Shown here: positions 1 through 7,810 of the stretch, piece after piece | Layout: each line of letters begins with the position of its first letter | Position numbering within the stretch: the first letter of the stretch is position 1 | Position numbers and translations under genes: made by a program | Notes under the pieces: model-generated | Told to the model about the DNA's origin: nothing | What the model saw: the letters and a program-made list of their open reading frames with translations, nothing else | The model's database searches: none | Assembly (NCBI GenBank): GCA_018524345.1 | Contig: JADQAZ010000003.1 | Coordinates: 248,001-312,000, forward strand | Direction of reading: 5' to 3' | Origin: Harenicola maris | Lineage (GTDB): Bacteria > Pseudomonadota > Alphaproteobacteria > Rhodobacterales > Rhodobacteraceae | DNA length: 64,000 nucleotides

Positions 1-3
1 TTT

Positions 4-37
4 GCGCCGCTGAGGGAAACCTCGGCGGCGCTTTTTT
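4..37 (+). terminator. Rho-independent terminator of a gene left of the window
   Basis: A 12-bp stem (4-15 with 20-31, one G-T pair) closes a GAAA tetraloop and is followed by six T on the plus strand. The T-run is on the plus side, so it ends a plus-strand transcript entering from the left. That transcript converges on the FAH-family gene, whose stop codon touches the T-run. Confidence 0.85.
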
Positions 38-884
38 AATCGTCGTCGCGGACGTTTTGGCGTTGTTGGCCGAGGCCCTCGATTGCGAGGTCCATCACGT
101 CGCCTGCGCGCAGGAAGACGGGTTTGGGTTTGATCCCTGCGCCGACGCCGGGGGGCGTGCCGGTGGAGATGACGTCGCCGGGGTGGAGGGTCATCAACTG
201 GCTGAGATGCGAGATGATCTGGGCCACGGTGAAGATCATGGTGGCGGTGGTGCCGGTTTGGCGGCGGGTGCCGTTCACGTCGAGGGTGAGGGCGAGGTTT
301 TGCGGGTCTGGCACCTCGTCCCGCGTGACCAGCCATGGGCCGGTGGGGCCGAAGGTGTCGCAGCTTTTGCCCTTGGTCCATTGGCCCGAGAGGTGCATTT
401 GAAAGCGGCGCTCTGACACATCGTTGACGATGCAGTAGCCTGCGACGTGGTTGAGTGCGTCTTCTTCCGAGACGTATTTCGCCGCTGTGCCGATGACGAC
501 ACCGAGTTCAACCTCCCAATCCGTGTGACGGGAGCCGCGGGGGATGACGACGTCGTCGTTGGCGCCGACAACTGCGGAATTGGCCTTGAAGAACAGGATC
601 GGGTGTTCGGGGATGTCCTGCCCGGTTTCTGCGGCGTGGTCGGAGTAGTTCAGGCCGATGCAGAGGAATTTGCCGATGCCGCCGACGCAGGGGCCCATGC
701 GCGGGTTGCCCGTGACCGCCGGAAGGCTGGCGGGGTCGAGGGCGCGCAGGGCGTCAAGGCCCGCGCCCGAGAGCGCCGCGCCGGTGATGTCATCCAGATG
801 GGCGGAGAGGTCGCGCAGGGTGCCTGCGCTGTCGATCATGCCGGGTTTTTCGGAACCGGCCTCTCCGTAGCGGACGAGTTTCAT
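36..884 (-). CDS. Fumarylacetoacetate hydrolase (FAH) family protein
   Basis: A 282-residue member of the FAH superfamily, metal-dependent hydrolases or lyases of 2-oxo acids with a short variable N-terminal region and a catalytic C-terminal domain. Visible signatures are the GLNYSDHA segment, the ILFFKANSAVVG stretch, the metal-ligand region DWEVELGVVIG and the closing STGTPPGVG loop. It lies 31 bp downstream of an IlvD/Edd sugar-acid dehydratase on the same strand, so I infer it acts on a later 2-keto-3-deoxy or diketo intermediate of that pathway. Close relatives are annotated as ureidoglycolate lyase or 2,4-diketo-3-deoxy-fuconate hydrolase. The sequence does not settle the substrate. Confidence 0.88.
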   Translation of the reverse strand: MKLVRYGEAGSEKPGMIDSAGTLRDLSAHLDDITGAALSGAGLDALRALDPASLPAVTGNPRMGPCVGGIGKFLCIGLNYSDHAAETGQDIPEHPILFFKANSAVVGANDDVVIPRGSRHTDWEVELGVVIGTAAKYVSEEDALNHVAGYCIVNDVSERRFQMHLSGQWTKGKSCDTFGPTGPWLVTRDEVPDPQNLALTLDVNGTRRQTGTTATMIFTVAQIISHLSQLMTLHPGDVISTGTPPGVGAGIKPKPVFLRAGDVMDLAIEGLGQQRQNVRDDD

Positions 885-915
885 GTCGCTGCCTTTCCTT
901 GTGCTGCCTTTGCGC

Positions 916-2712
916 CTAGTGGCTGTCGCGGGGGCGGTTTTGGCGGGCGATGTCGCGGTATTGATCGGCGCCGCGCAGGGTCATGCCGCGGTCGAATTGC
1001 TCCACCCTGTCGCGGAAGATTTCCTGCCATGGGGTCTGGCTTGCCGGATGGTCGTAGCCCTCGGCGGTGAGGGCGGCGCGGCGTTCGGCCAGTTCGTCCT
1101 CTGAGATCAGGATATCGGCGGAGCATTTGGTCAGGTCGATCCGCACGCGGTCGCCGTTGCGCAACAGGGCCAGGCCGCCCATGTCGGCGGCCTCGGGCGC
1201 GGCGTTGAGGATCGAGGGGCTGCCGGAGGTGCCCGATTGGCGGCCATCGCCGACGCAGGGCAGGGCCTTGATCCCCTGTTTGATCAGGTAGTTCGGCGGG
1301 CGCATATTCACCACCTCGGCGCCGCCGGGGTAGCCCTTGGGCCCTGCGCCGCGCATGAAGAGGATACAGTTTTCGTCAATCTTTTCAGCGGGATCGTCGA
1401 TGCGGTGGTGGAAATCCTCTGGCCCGTCAAAGACCACGGCGCGGCCCTCGAAGGCCTCTGGATCCTTAGGGTTGGAGAGGTAGGTTTTGCGGAAGGCGGG
1501 CGAGATCACGGAGGTTTTCATGATCGCGCTGTCAAAGAGGTTGCCCTTGAGGTTGATGAAGCCTGCCTCTGCCTTGAGCGGGGCCTCGGCGGTGAGGATC
1601 ACCTTGGTGTTGGTGGAGCGGCGGGCGGTGCAGTTGTCGCCCATGGTTGCGCCATTCACGGTGAGCGCCTGCGGGTGGGGCAGGAGGCCCGCAGCCAGCA
1701 ATTCGCCCACAACGGCGGGGACGCCGCCTGCCTGTTGGTAATCCTCGCCCAGATATTCACCGGCGGGTTGCAGGTTGACCAGAAGCGGCACCTTGTGGCC
1801 GATGCCCTGCCAATCGTCATTGTCCAGCGGCACGCCGAGGTGGCGGGCGATGCCGTTCAGGTGGATCGGGGCATTGGTGGAGCCGCCGATGGCGGAGTTG
1901 ATAACGATAGCGTTTTCAAAGGCTTCGCGGGTCATGACATCCGATGGGCGGAGGTCCTCCCAGACCATATCGACGATGCGCTGGCCGGTCTCGTAGCTGA
2001 TCTGGCCGCGCTCGCGGTAGGGGGCGGGGATGGCGGCGGCGCCGGGGAGCTGCATGCCGAGGGCCTCTGCCAGAGAGTTCATCGTCGTGGCGGTGCCCAT
2101 GGTGTTGCAATAGCCCACCGAAGGGGCGGAGGCGGCGGCGATTTCCATGAATTCGGCGTCGTCGATCTCCCCTGCGGCGAGCATTTCGCGGGCCTTCCAG
2201 ATCACGGTGCCGGAGCCTGCGCGCTCCCCCTTCCACCAGCCGTTGAGCATGGGGCCGACCGAGAGGGCGATGGCGGGGATATTGACCGTGGCGGCGGCCA
2301 TGAGCAGCGCCGGGGTGGTTTTATCGCAGCCGATGTTCAGCACCACGCCGTCGATGGGATAGCCATGCAGGCTTTCGACCAGCGAGAGATAGGCGAGGTT
2401 GCGATCCAGCGAGGCGGTGGGGCGTTTGCCGGTTTCCTGAATCGGATGCACCGGAATTTCGATCGCCGTGCCGCCCGCGGCGATGATGCCGTCGCGCACG
2501 CGTTTGGTCAGCTCGATATGGTGGCGGTTGCAGGGCGACAGGTCGCTGCCTGTCTGGGCGATGCCGATGATCGGCTTGCCGGACTGCAATTCGGCGCGGG
2601 TCAGGCCGTAGTTCAGATACCGCTCTAGATACAGAGCGGTCATTTCGGGGTTTTCCTTGTTCATAAACCAGTCGCGCGAGCGCAGGTCATCAACGGAGAT
2701 TTTCTTGGTCAT
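916..2712 (-). CDS. IlvD/Edd-family sugar-acid dehydratase (L-arabinonate/D-xylonate dehydratase-like)
   Basis: A 598-residue iron-sulfur dehydratase. The three conserved cysteine regions of the family are present: [21 protein letters not shown] and [11 protein letters not shown]. The C-terminal substrate-binding part carries [17 protein letters not shown]. From memory of the family it is much closer to the pentonate dehydratases (L-arabinonate type) than to biosynthetic dihydroxy-acid dehydratase. The reaction would be dehydration of an aldonic acid to its 2-keto-3-deoxy form in the cytoplasm. It follows the Anbu peptidase gene by 33 bp and precedes the FAH-family gene, suggesting one sugar-acid operon. 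Exact sugar not determined. Confidence 0.88.
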   Translation of the reverse strand: MTKKISVDDLRSRDWFMNKENPEMTALYLERYLNYGLTRAELQSGKPIIGIAQTGSDLSPCNRHHIELTKRVRDGIIAAGGTAIEIPVHPIQETGKRPTASLDRNLAYLSLVESLHGYPIDGVVLNIGCDKTTPALLMAAATVNIPAIALSVGPMLNGWWKGERAGSGTVIWKAREMLAAGEIDDAEFMEIAAASAPSVGYCNTMGTATTMNSLAEALGMQLPGAAAIPAPYRERGQISYETGQRIVDMVWEDLRPSDVMTREAFENAIVINSAIGGSTNAPIHLNGIARHLGVPLDNDDWQGIGHKVPLLVNLQPAGEYLGEDYQQAGGVPAVVGELLAAGLLPHPQALTVNGATMGDNCTARRSTNTKVILTAEAPLKAEAGFINLKGNLFDSAIMKTSVISPAFRKTYLSNPKDPEAFEGRAVVFDGPEDFHHRIDDPAEKIDENCILFMRGAGPKGYPGGAEVVNMRPPNYLIKQGIKALPCVGDGRQSGTSGSPSILNAAPEAADMGGLALLRNGDRVRIDLTKCSADILISEDELAERRAALTAEGYDHPASQTPWQEIFRDRVEQFDRGMTLRGADQYRDIARQNRPRDSH

Positions 2713-2745
2713 ATCAGGTCCCTGCTGGGCGGATCGGAAGGCGGA

Positions 2746-3477
2746 TCAAAAGGTGAAGTCGGGGAGCTCGTTCAGAGCCTGTTCCAAGGCGTCGCCCCAG
2801 CCGTTTGACACGGAGCTGAAATAGGGGTCGTCTGCCTCCATCCGGCTTTCGTGGGCGATTTCGAAACTGTCGGCCTCGTAGATCAGGTAATCGAGCGGGG
2901 CGCCAACGGAGAGGTTGGATTTTATCGTCGAGTCGAAGCTGACTGTGAGGAGCTTTATCGCGCGTTCGAAGCTCATCTCGGGGTTGAAGGCGCGCACGAG
3001 GATGGGCTTGCCGTATTTGGTTTCGCCGCTTTGGAAGAAGGGGTTGTCGTCCGAGGCCTCGATAAAGTTGCCTTCGGGGTAGATCAGGAAGAGCCGTGGC
3101 GGGCCGCCTTTGACCTGACCGCCGAGGAGAATCGTTGCGCCAAAGCTGGCCGAGGCGGTGGTGCCTGTCATGGCGTTGGACTGGATCACCTCGCGCAGGG
3201 TTTTGCCCACCTCGCGGGCGATCTGGAACATGGAGGGTTCCTGCAGGATCGAGGGGCTACGCTCTGCCGTGGCCTTGGAGCGTTCGTCCAGCAGGCTGAC
3301 GAGGGCCTGTGTGGTGGCCAGATTGCCCGCTGTCATCAATGTGATGACCCGTTCGCCGGGGACCGACCAGCTGAAGAGCTTTTTGGTGGTGGAGATATTG
3401 TCGAGGCCGGCGTTTGTCCGGGTGTCGGACATGAACACCAAGCCACGGTTGAGCCGCATACACACGCAGTATGTCAT
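2746..3477 (-). CDS. Anbu-type proteasome-related peptidase
   Basis: A 243-residue Ntn-hydrolase of the Anbu (ancestral beta subunit, proteasome/HslV-related) family. I chose the ATG at 3477, although an in-frame TTG lies just before it. The ATG gives Met-Thr-Tyr-Cys, so removal of Met exposes Thr as N-terminal nucleophile, as the family requires. The MSDTRTNAG segment and the KKLFSW stretch match the proteasome-fold core with its catalytic Asp and Lys. Downstream of the transglutaminase, alpha-E and ATP-grasp genes, it completes the well-known Anbu neighbourhood. That cluster is thought to make, ligate or process a peptide, but the substrate is not established. Confidence 0.9.
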   Translation of the reverse strand: MTYCVCMRLNRGLVFMSDTRTNAGLDNISTTKKLFSWSVPGERVITLMTAGNLATTQALVSLLDERSKATAERSPSILQEPSMFQIAREVGKTLREVIQSNAMTGTTASASFGATILLGGQVKGGPPRLFLIYPEGNFIEASDDNPFFQSGETKYGKPILVRAFNPEMSFERAIKLLTVSFDSTIKSNLSVGAPLDYLIYEADSFEIAHESRMEADDPYFSSVSNGWGDALEQALNELPDFTF

Positions 3478-3557
3478 CAATGGTCCTGAATTGTTGTTTT
3501 AACTCGCAATGCAGCGCGCCGGTTTCAGGGGCATCGCTGCGGGCGGAGTGTGCGTTT

Positions 3558-4355
3558 TTATTGCTGTACCTGCAAGGCCACTTGCATCTGTTCGCGGCCC
3601 TGACCGAAGTGGAGCCCCTGAACAGGGGCGGCGCCGCCGTAATCCAGCCCCGTTGCGACGCGCACGTAGCGGTCATCGGGGGAGATCGCGTTGGAGACAT
3701 CAAAGCCGACCCAGCCGATGCCCTGCACATGGGCCTCGGCCCAAGCGTGGCTGGCGTTTTGTTCGGTCTGCCCCTCCATCATCAGGTAGCCGCTGACGTA
3801 GCGGGCGGGGTAGCCGAGGGCGCGGGCGGCGGCGAGGAAGACATGGGTGTGGTCCTGGCAGACGCCTTGCCCGGCGTAGATCACCATTTCGGCAGAGAGG
3901 TCAGTGGCGGTTTGATCGGTGGAGTAGGGGATGCTGTCCAGCACATGGTTCATCAGCGCGTGGAGCTGTGGCAGGCCCTGATCGGCCTTGGGCAGGGCAT
4001 CGACGAGTTTCTGCATTTCCGGCCCGACCTGCGTCAGCGTGGTTTGGCGCTGAAACAGCCAGAGGGGGACGAAGCCCTGATGCGGGCCGATGATGCCATG
4101 GGCATCGGTCACCTCGACCTCGCCCGAGCAGCGCACGGTCAGGTCGGTTTCGCCGCGATGGAAGCTGATCAGGTCAACGTTATTGGCGTGCTCGTCCTCA
4201 TAGCCGACCTCGAGTTTGCCGCCCTCGATCTCGATCTTCCAATCGAGGACCGTTTGGTTGGGACGGCTTTTGGGCCGCAGGCGCAGTTGTTGGAGCCCAT
4301 AGGGCACCGGTTCCTCGTAGGTATACGAGGTGACATGAGAAATACGCAGGCGCAT
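3558..4355 (-). CDS. Transglutaminase-like cysteine peptidase of the Anbu cluster
   Basis: A 265-residue protein with an N-terminal bacterial transglutaminase-type beta domain (about 1-85) and a transglutaminase-like papain-fold domain. The catalytic triad is readable: Cys166 in GVCQDHTH, His203 in SHAWAEA and Asp219 in GFDVSN. The start lies 3 bp after the alpha-E stop, so the two genes are co-translated or nearly so. The family usually hydrolyses or transfers amide bonds. Beside an ATP-grasp ligase and Anbu, peptide trimming or amide exchange is the natural inference. An 80-bp gap separates it from the Anbu gene. Confidence 0.9.
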   Translation of the reverse strand: MRLRISHVTSYTYEEPVPYGLQQLRLRPKSRPNQTVLDWKIEIEGGKLEVGYEDEHANNVDLISFHRGETDLTVRCSGEVEVTDAHGIIGPHQGFVPLWLFQRQTTLTQVGPEMQKLVDALPKADQGLPQLHALMNHVLDSIPYSTDQTATDLSAEMVIYAGQGVCQDHTHVFLAAARALGYPARYVSGYLMMEGQTEQNASHAWAEAHVQGIGWVGFDVSNAISPDDRYVRVATGLDYGGAAPVQGLHFGQGREQMQVALQVQQ

Positions 4356-4358
4356 ATG

Positions 4359-5300
4359 TTATTCTGTAAACCTGTAATCTTGTTCGATCTGTTGGCCGAG
4401 TCGGAAGCTTTCACGAAGGAAGCACTGGGTGAACTCATGAAGGCCTTGGGTAAATATAGCGTCAATATCGCGCTCTTGAAACATAGCATTCAGGGTATTG
4501 GCCTGTTCCATGCTGGCCGAGGCCGCCGCGTTGGCCTTTGACAGGTAGCCAAGGTTGCTGACGATCTTGTCGTAGCAGAAGGCGAGGCTGCGCGGGGAGC
4601 GGCGGTCGAGGATCAGGAATTCGGCGATGGAGCGCGGGTCGGTGTCGCCGTGGTGCACGCTTTGGTAGGCGCGCACGGAGGAGACGGAGCGCAGGATGGC
4701 CTCCCACTGCACATTGTCGGCGGGGGAGCCGACATGGCGGACCGAGGGCAGCAGGATGTAGTATTTCACATCCAGCGTGCGGGCCGTGTTGTCGGCGCGT
4801 TCAAAGAAGGTGCCGATGCGGGCGAAATCGTAGATGTCGTTGCGCAGCATGGTGCCCGCCAGAGTGCCGCGCACGATGGCCGCGTGTTGGCGGATGGTTT
4901 GCAGCACGCCGGGCAATTCGCGGTCGGTGATCGGGTGGGCCAGCACGTCCTTGAGGACCATGTAGCTTTCGTTGACGGCCTCCCACAGCTCCCGCGTGAG
5001 GGCGGTGCGCACGAGGCGGGCGTTGTTGCGGGCATTGACCACGGCAGCCATGGTGGAGCCGGGGTTTTGTTTGTCGCGCAGCAGGAAGTCGATGATCTTG
5101 GGCCCGGTGAAGGAGCCGTGGCGTTCCTCGTATTCCTTGCGCAGGCCGGTGGCCGTGATGATGGATTTCCACTCGCTTTCGGCGGCGGCAGAGCGGGTGA
5201 GCGCGATGCGCAGCCCTGCGTCCAGCATGCGGGCGGTGTTTTCGGTGCGTTCGAGATAGCGGAACATCCAGAAGAGGCCGCCTGCGGTTTTACCTAGCAT
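4359..5300 (-). CDS. Alpha-E domain protein (DUF403) of the Anbu cluster
   Basis: A 313-residue all-helical protein of the alpha-E family, which begins characteristically MLGKTAGGLFWMFRYLERTE. It contains the helical repeats and conserved Arg/Glu-rich motifs of the family (ERTENTARMLDAGL, FFERADNTARTLD, RRSPRSLAFC). Alpha-E proteins accompany circularly permuted ATP-grasp proteins, sometimes fused to them, and are predicted to help peptide or amide formation; biochemistry is lacking. It starts 3 bp after the ATP-grasp stop. No signal peptide, so cytoplasmic. Confidence 0.9.
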   Translation of the reverse strand: MLGKTAGGLFWMFRYLERTENTARMLDAGLRIALTRSAAAESEWKSIITATGLRKEYEERHGSFTGPKIIDFLLRDKQNPGSTMAAVVNARNNARLVRTALTRELWEAVNESYMVLKDVLAHPITDRELPGVLQTIRQHAAIVRGTLAGTMLRNDIYDFARIGTFFERADNTARTLDVKYYILLPSVRHVGSPADNVQWEAILRSVSSVRAYQSVHHGDTDPRSIAEFLILDRRSPRSLAFCYDKIVSNLGYLSKANAAASASMEQANTLNAMFQERDIDAIFTQGLHEFTQCFLRESFRLGQQIEQDYRFTE

Positions 5301-5303
5301 CTG

Positions 5304-6731
5304 TTATTCCTCCAGCACCCAAGTGTCTTTGGTGCCGCCCCCCTGGCTTGAGTTCACGATCAGCGAGCCCTCGTTCAGGGCGACGCGGGTGAGGCCGCCG
5401 GGGGTGATGTCGATCCCGTCGGGGGAGACCAGCACATAGGGGCGCAGGTCAACGTGGCGCGGGGCGAGGCCCGCCTCTGTCAGGATCGGAACGGTGGAGA
5501 GGGCGAGGGTGGGCTGTGCGATATAGCCCGCGGGTTTCGCGATCAGCTTGGCGCGGAAATCCTCGATTTCCTTTTTGCTGGCGGCGGGGCCGACGAGCAT
5601 GCCGTAGCCGCCGGAGCCGTGGACCTCTTTCACCACCAGTTCGGGCAGGTTGTCGAGGACGTATTTCAGGGCCTCGGGTTCCGAGCAGCGCCAAGTGGGC
5701 ACGTTTTTGAGCAGTGCCTTTTCGCCCGTGTAGAATTCAACGATATCAGGCATGTAGGAGTAGATCGCCTTGTCATCGGAGATGCCGGTGCCGGGGGCAT
5801 TGGCGATGGTGATGCCGCCTGCGCGGTAGATATCCATGATGCCGGGCACGCCGAGCATACTGTCGGGGTTGAAATTCAGCGGATCGAGGAAGTCGTCATC
5901 GACGCGGCGGTAGAGCACGTCGATCGGCTCATACCCGTTGGTGGTGCGCATGGCGACGCGGCCATCGACGACGCGCAGGTCGTGCCCCTCGACCAGTTCG
6001 GCGTCCATCTGGTCGGCGAGGAAGGCGTGTTCATAGTAGGCGGAGTTGTGGATGCCGGGCGTCAGCACCGCCACCGTGGGCATACCGGTGCAGGCAGGCG
6101 GTGCGCAGGCCCGCAGGGAGCGGCGCAGGGCGCGGGGGTATTGGCTGACCGGTTGGACCTTTATCTGGCTGAACAGCTCTGGGAACATGTGCAGCATGGT
6201 CTCGCGGTTTTCCAGCATATAGGAGACGCCGGAGGGCGTGCGGGCGTTGTCCTCCAGCACAAAGAACTCGTCCGGCCCTGTGCGCACCAGATCGGTGCCG
6301 ACGATATGGGTATAGACATTGCCGGGGGGCGCGACGCCGATCATCTGCGGCAGAAACGCCTCGTTATTGGCGATCATTTCGGCCGGAAGGCGGCCTGCGC
6401 GGATGATTTCCTGATTGTGGTAGATGTCATAGAGGAAGGCATTGAGGGCGCGGACGCGCTGTTCGATCCCCTTGGCCAGCGTGCGCCATTCATTTGCGGA
6501 AATGATGCGCGGAACGAGGTCGAAGGGGATGAGGCGTTCGTCGGCCTCTTCCATGCCGTAGACATTGAAGGTGATGCCCGTAAGCCGGAAGAGGGCCTCT
6601 GCCTCGGCCGACTTTGCGTTTAATCGGGCGGTGTCTTGATTCTCCAGCCATTGGGAGTATCGCGCATATGTGTCCCGGGGGGAGCCGTCCGCCCGGTTCA
6701 TCTCATCAAAGGTCGGTTTCTTGTCTACCAT
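5304..6731 (-). CDS. Circularly permuted ATP-grasp type 2 protein
   Basis: A 475-residue protein of the circularly permuted ATP-grasp family (DUF404/DUF407 type). Recognisable segments are GITFNVYGMEEADERLIPFD near the start, FFVLEDNARTPSGVSYMLENR, the nucleotide-binding region VVKEVHGSGGYGMLVGP and the C-terminal SSQGGGTKDTWVL. The family resembles glutathionylspermidine-synthetase-like ligases, so ATP-dependent amide formation is the expected chemistry. It is the first gene of the minus-strand run that continues through alpha-E, transglutaminase and Anbu. The upstream 154 bp should hold its promoter, but I could not identify one confidently. Confidence 0.9.
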   Translation of the reverse strand: MVDKKPTFDEMNRADGSPRDTYARYSQWLENQDTARLNAKSAEAEALFRLTGITFNVYGMEEADERLIPFDLVPRIISANEWRTLAKGIEQRVRALNAFLYDIYHNQEIIRAGRLPAEMIANNEAFLPQMIGVAPPGNVYTHIVGTDLVRTGPDEFFVLEDNARTPSGVSYMLENRETMLHMFPELFSQIKVQPVSQYPRALRRSLRACAPPACTGMPTVAVLTPGIHNSAYYEHAFLADQMDAELVEGHDLRVVDGRVAMRTTNGYEPIDVLYRRVDDDFLDPLNFNPDSMLGVPGIMDIYRAGGITIANAPGTGISDDKAIYSYMPDIVEFYTGEKALLKNVPTWRCSEPEALKYVLDNLPELVVKEVHGSGGYGMLVGPAASKKEIEDFRAKLIAKPAGYIAQPTLALSTVPILTEAGLAPRHVDLRPYVLVSPDGIDITPGGLTRVALNEGSLIVNSSQGGGTKDTWVLEE

Positions 6732-6885
6732 TAGGTTGACGGTAACGACAGATTGAGATTCTGCAAACTAAACCACGGGAGAAGCACCGAGATTTGTGCG
6801 AACGCTCAAAAATTGGGCGGCTGCGATTTGCTGCGGCTGCGCTCCTGAGCGGGGCGCAGGCCTTTGGGGTGTATCTGCGCGGGGG

Positions 6886-7395
6886 TCAGGCGCCGCGCAG
6901 GCGGCTGAACCAGCCTTTCTTTGCGCCCTCTTCGCTGTCGTCAGTGCCCTCCTCGGCGGGTTCGACGGCCTCTTGAAAGCGGGTAAAGAACTGTTCGGCC
7001 ATCTTTTTTGCGAAACCGTCGATGATGCGGCTGCCCAGTTGGGCGAGCTTGCCGCCGACCTTGGCCTCGACCTCGTATTCCAAGAGGGTGCCCTCGCCCT
7101 CGGGCGTCAGGCGGACCTTGGCGCCGCCCTTGGCAAAGCCAGCCGCGCCGCCTTTGCCCTCGCCGGTGATGGTCAGGGCGTTGGGGGCGTCGATGTCCGA
7201 GAGGGTGACGGCGCCTTTGAACTTGGCCTTCACGGGGCCGACCTTTTGCACCACGGTGGCCTCGAAACCCTCCTCTGGCGAGCCGGACATTTCCTCGCAG
7301 CCCGGCACGCAGGCGGCGAGGACCTCCTTGTCCAGCAGGGCCGCCCAAACGGTGTCTTGGGCTGCGTTGATGTGTTTTGATCCGGTCAGTTCCAT
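6886..7395 (-). CDS. CoxG-like SRPBCC family protein
   Basis: A 169-residue protein related to carbon monoxide dehydrogenase subunit G (CoxG), a START/SRPBCC-fold family. It opens MELTGSKHINAAQDTVWAAL, which fits CoxG, followed by the CVPGCEEM segment and the GGKLAQLGSRIIDG helix. I chose the ATG at 7395 over a longer frame because an AGGGAGG ribosome-binding site lies just before it. CoxG proteins are implicated in membrane recruitment of molybdenum hydroxylases or in ligand binding. No cox structural genes occur here, so it is an orphan copy. The C-terminal 25 residues are acidic then basic. Confidence 0.85.
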   Translation of the reverse strand: MELTGSKHINAAQDTVWAALLDKEVLAACVPGCEEMSGSPEEGFEATVVQKVGPVKAKFKGAVTLSDIDAPNALTITGEGKGGAAGFAKGGAKVRLTPEGEGTLLEYEVEAKVGGKLAQLGSRIIDGFAKKMAEQFFTRFQEAVEPAEEGTDDSEEGAKKGWFSRLRGA

Positions 7396-7621
7396 GGTGT
7401 CCTCCCTTAGGGGCTTTAGGGGCCTTAGGCGCGCCCCTGACTGCGCCTGATCTATGGCTAGTGCATTGTGAATTTTTCGTCCAGCGCGGCGGATCGGCGG
7501 CATGCGGGGGATTCTGTGCGCAAATGAGGTTTCGCGGCGCGATTTCCCCCTGAATCTGCGCCCATAGATGTGGATAGATTTACGCCAGCGGCGGGGGCGC
7601 GGCGCAGGGCGGATTAATTTT

Positions 7622-7651
7622 GGGCGAAAATCAACAAATTGCGATTTGCCC
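7622..7651. repeat. Inverted repeat, possible operator or hairpin
   Basis: GGGC-GA-AAATC (7622-7632) faces GATTTGCCC (7643-7651): nine complementary pairs with a two-base bulge around a 10-base loop. It sits about 160 bp upstream of the giant gene in the AT-rich stretch, where a regulator could bind. It has no following T-run, so a terminator is unlikely. Confidence 0.35.
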
Positions 7652-7671
7652 GCGTCAGGACGCTAAATAAA

Positions 7672-7679
7672 GGGGGGGG
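7672..7679 (+). repeat. Homopolymeric G8 tract
   Basis: Eight consecutive G between an AT-rich stretch and the short upstream open frame, about 130 bp before the start of a surface-protein gene. Poly-G runs of this length are known slippage sites in other bacteria, and this one could also act as the ribosome-binding site of the short upstream frame. Confidence 0.5.
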
Positions 7680-7684
7680 CACAC

Positions 7685-7810
7685 TTGTTTATTGATCAAC
7701 ATCCTGTGAAGTTTGTGGATGAAGCGCTGCGGGATTCTCTGCCTGCGGGGGCTTTGATGCTCGGTGAATTTGAAGGTGACCCTGCGGCTGCGCAGGAGTT
7801 GGGGGAATGA
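7685..7810 (+). CDS. Possible 41-codon upstream leader ORF
   Basis: An open frame from TTG at 7685 to TGA at 7808-7810, whose stop overlaps the ATG of the giant gene (ATGATG context). The predicted peptide is acidic and starts MFIDQHPVKFVDE. A G-rich stretch 5-12 bases upstream could act as ribosome-binding site. Its only support is the open frame, the stop/start overlap and the spacing. I do not recognise the peptide. If translated, it would couple to the giant gene; if not, it is chance. Confidence 0.25.
   Translation: MFIDQHPVKFVDEALRDSLPAGALMLGEFEGDPAAAQELGE

Larger units (their letters stand above)
7396..7806. other. Intergenic region upstream of the giant repeat-protein gene
   Basis: 411 bp separate the divergent CoxG-like gene and the giant gene. 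It is more AT-rich than its surroundings between about 7600 and 7690. It holds an imperfect inverted repeat (7622-7632 with 7643-7651), a run of eight G, and a short open frame that overlaps the next start codon. I could not identify a convincing sigma-70 promoter by eye, although this long region must carry the promoters of both flanking genes. Confidence 0.6.

Noticed and set aside
3478-3480. TTG start for the Anbu peptidase
   Set aside because: It would put Met before Thr and block the N-terminal nucleophile; the next ATG gives Met-Thr as needed.
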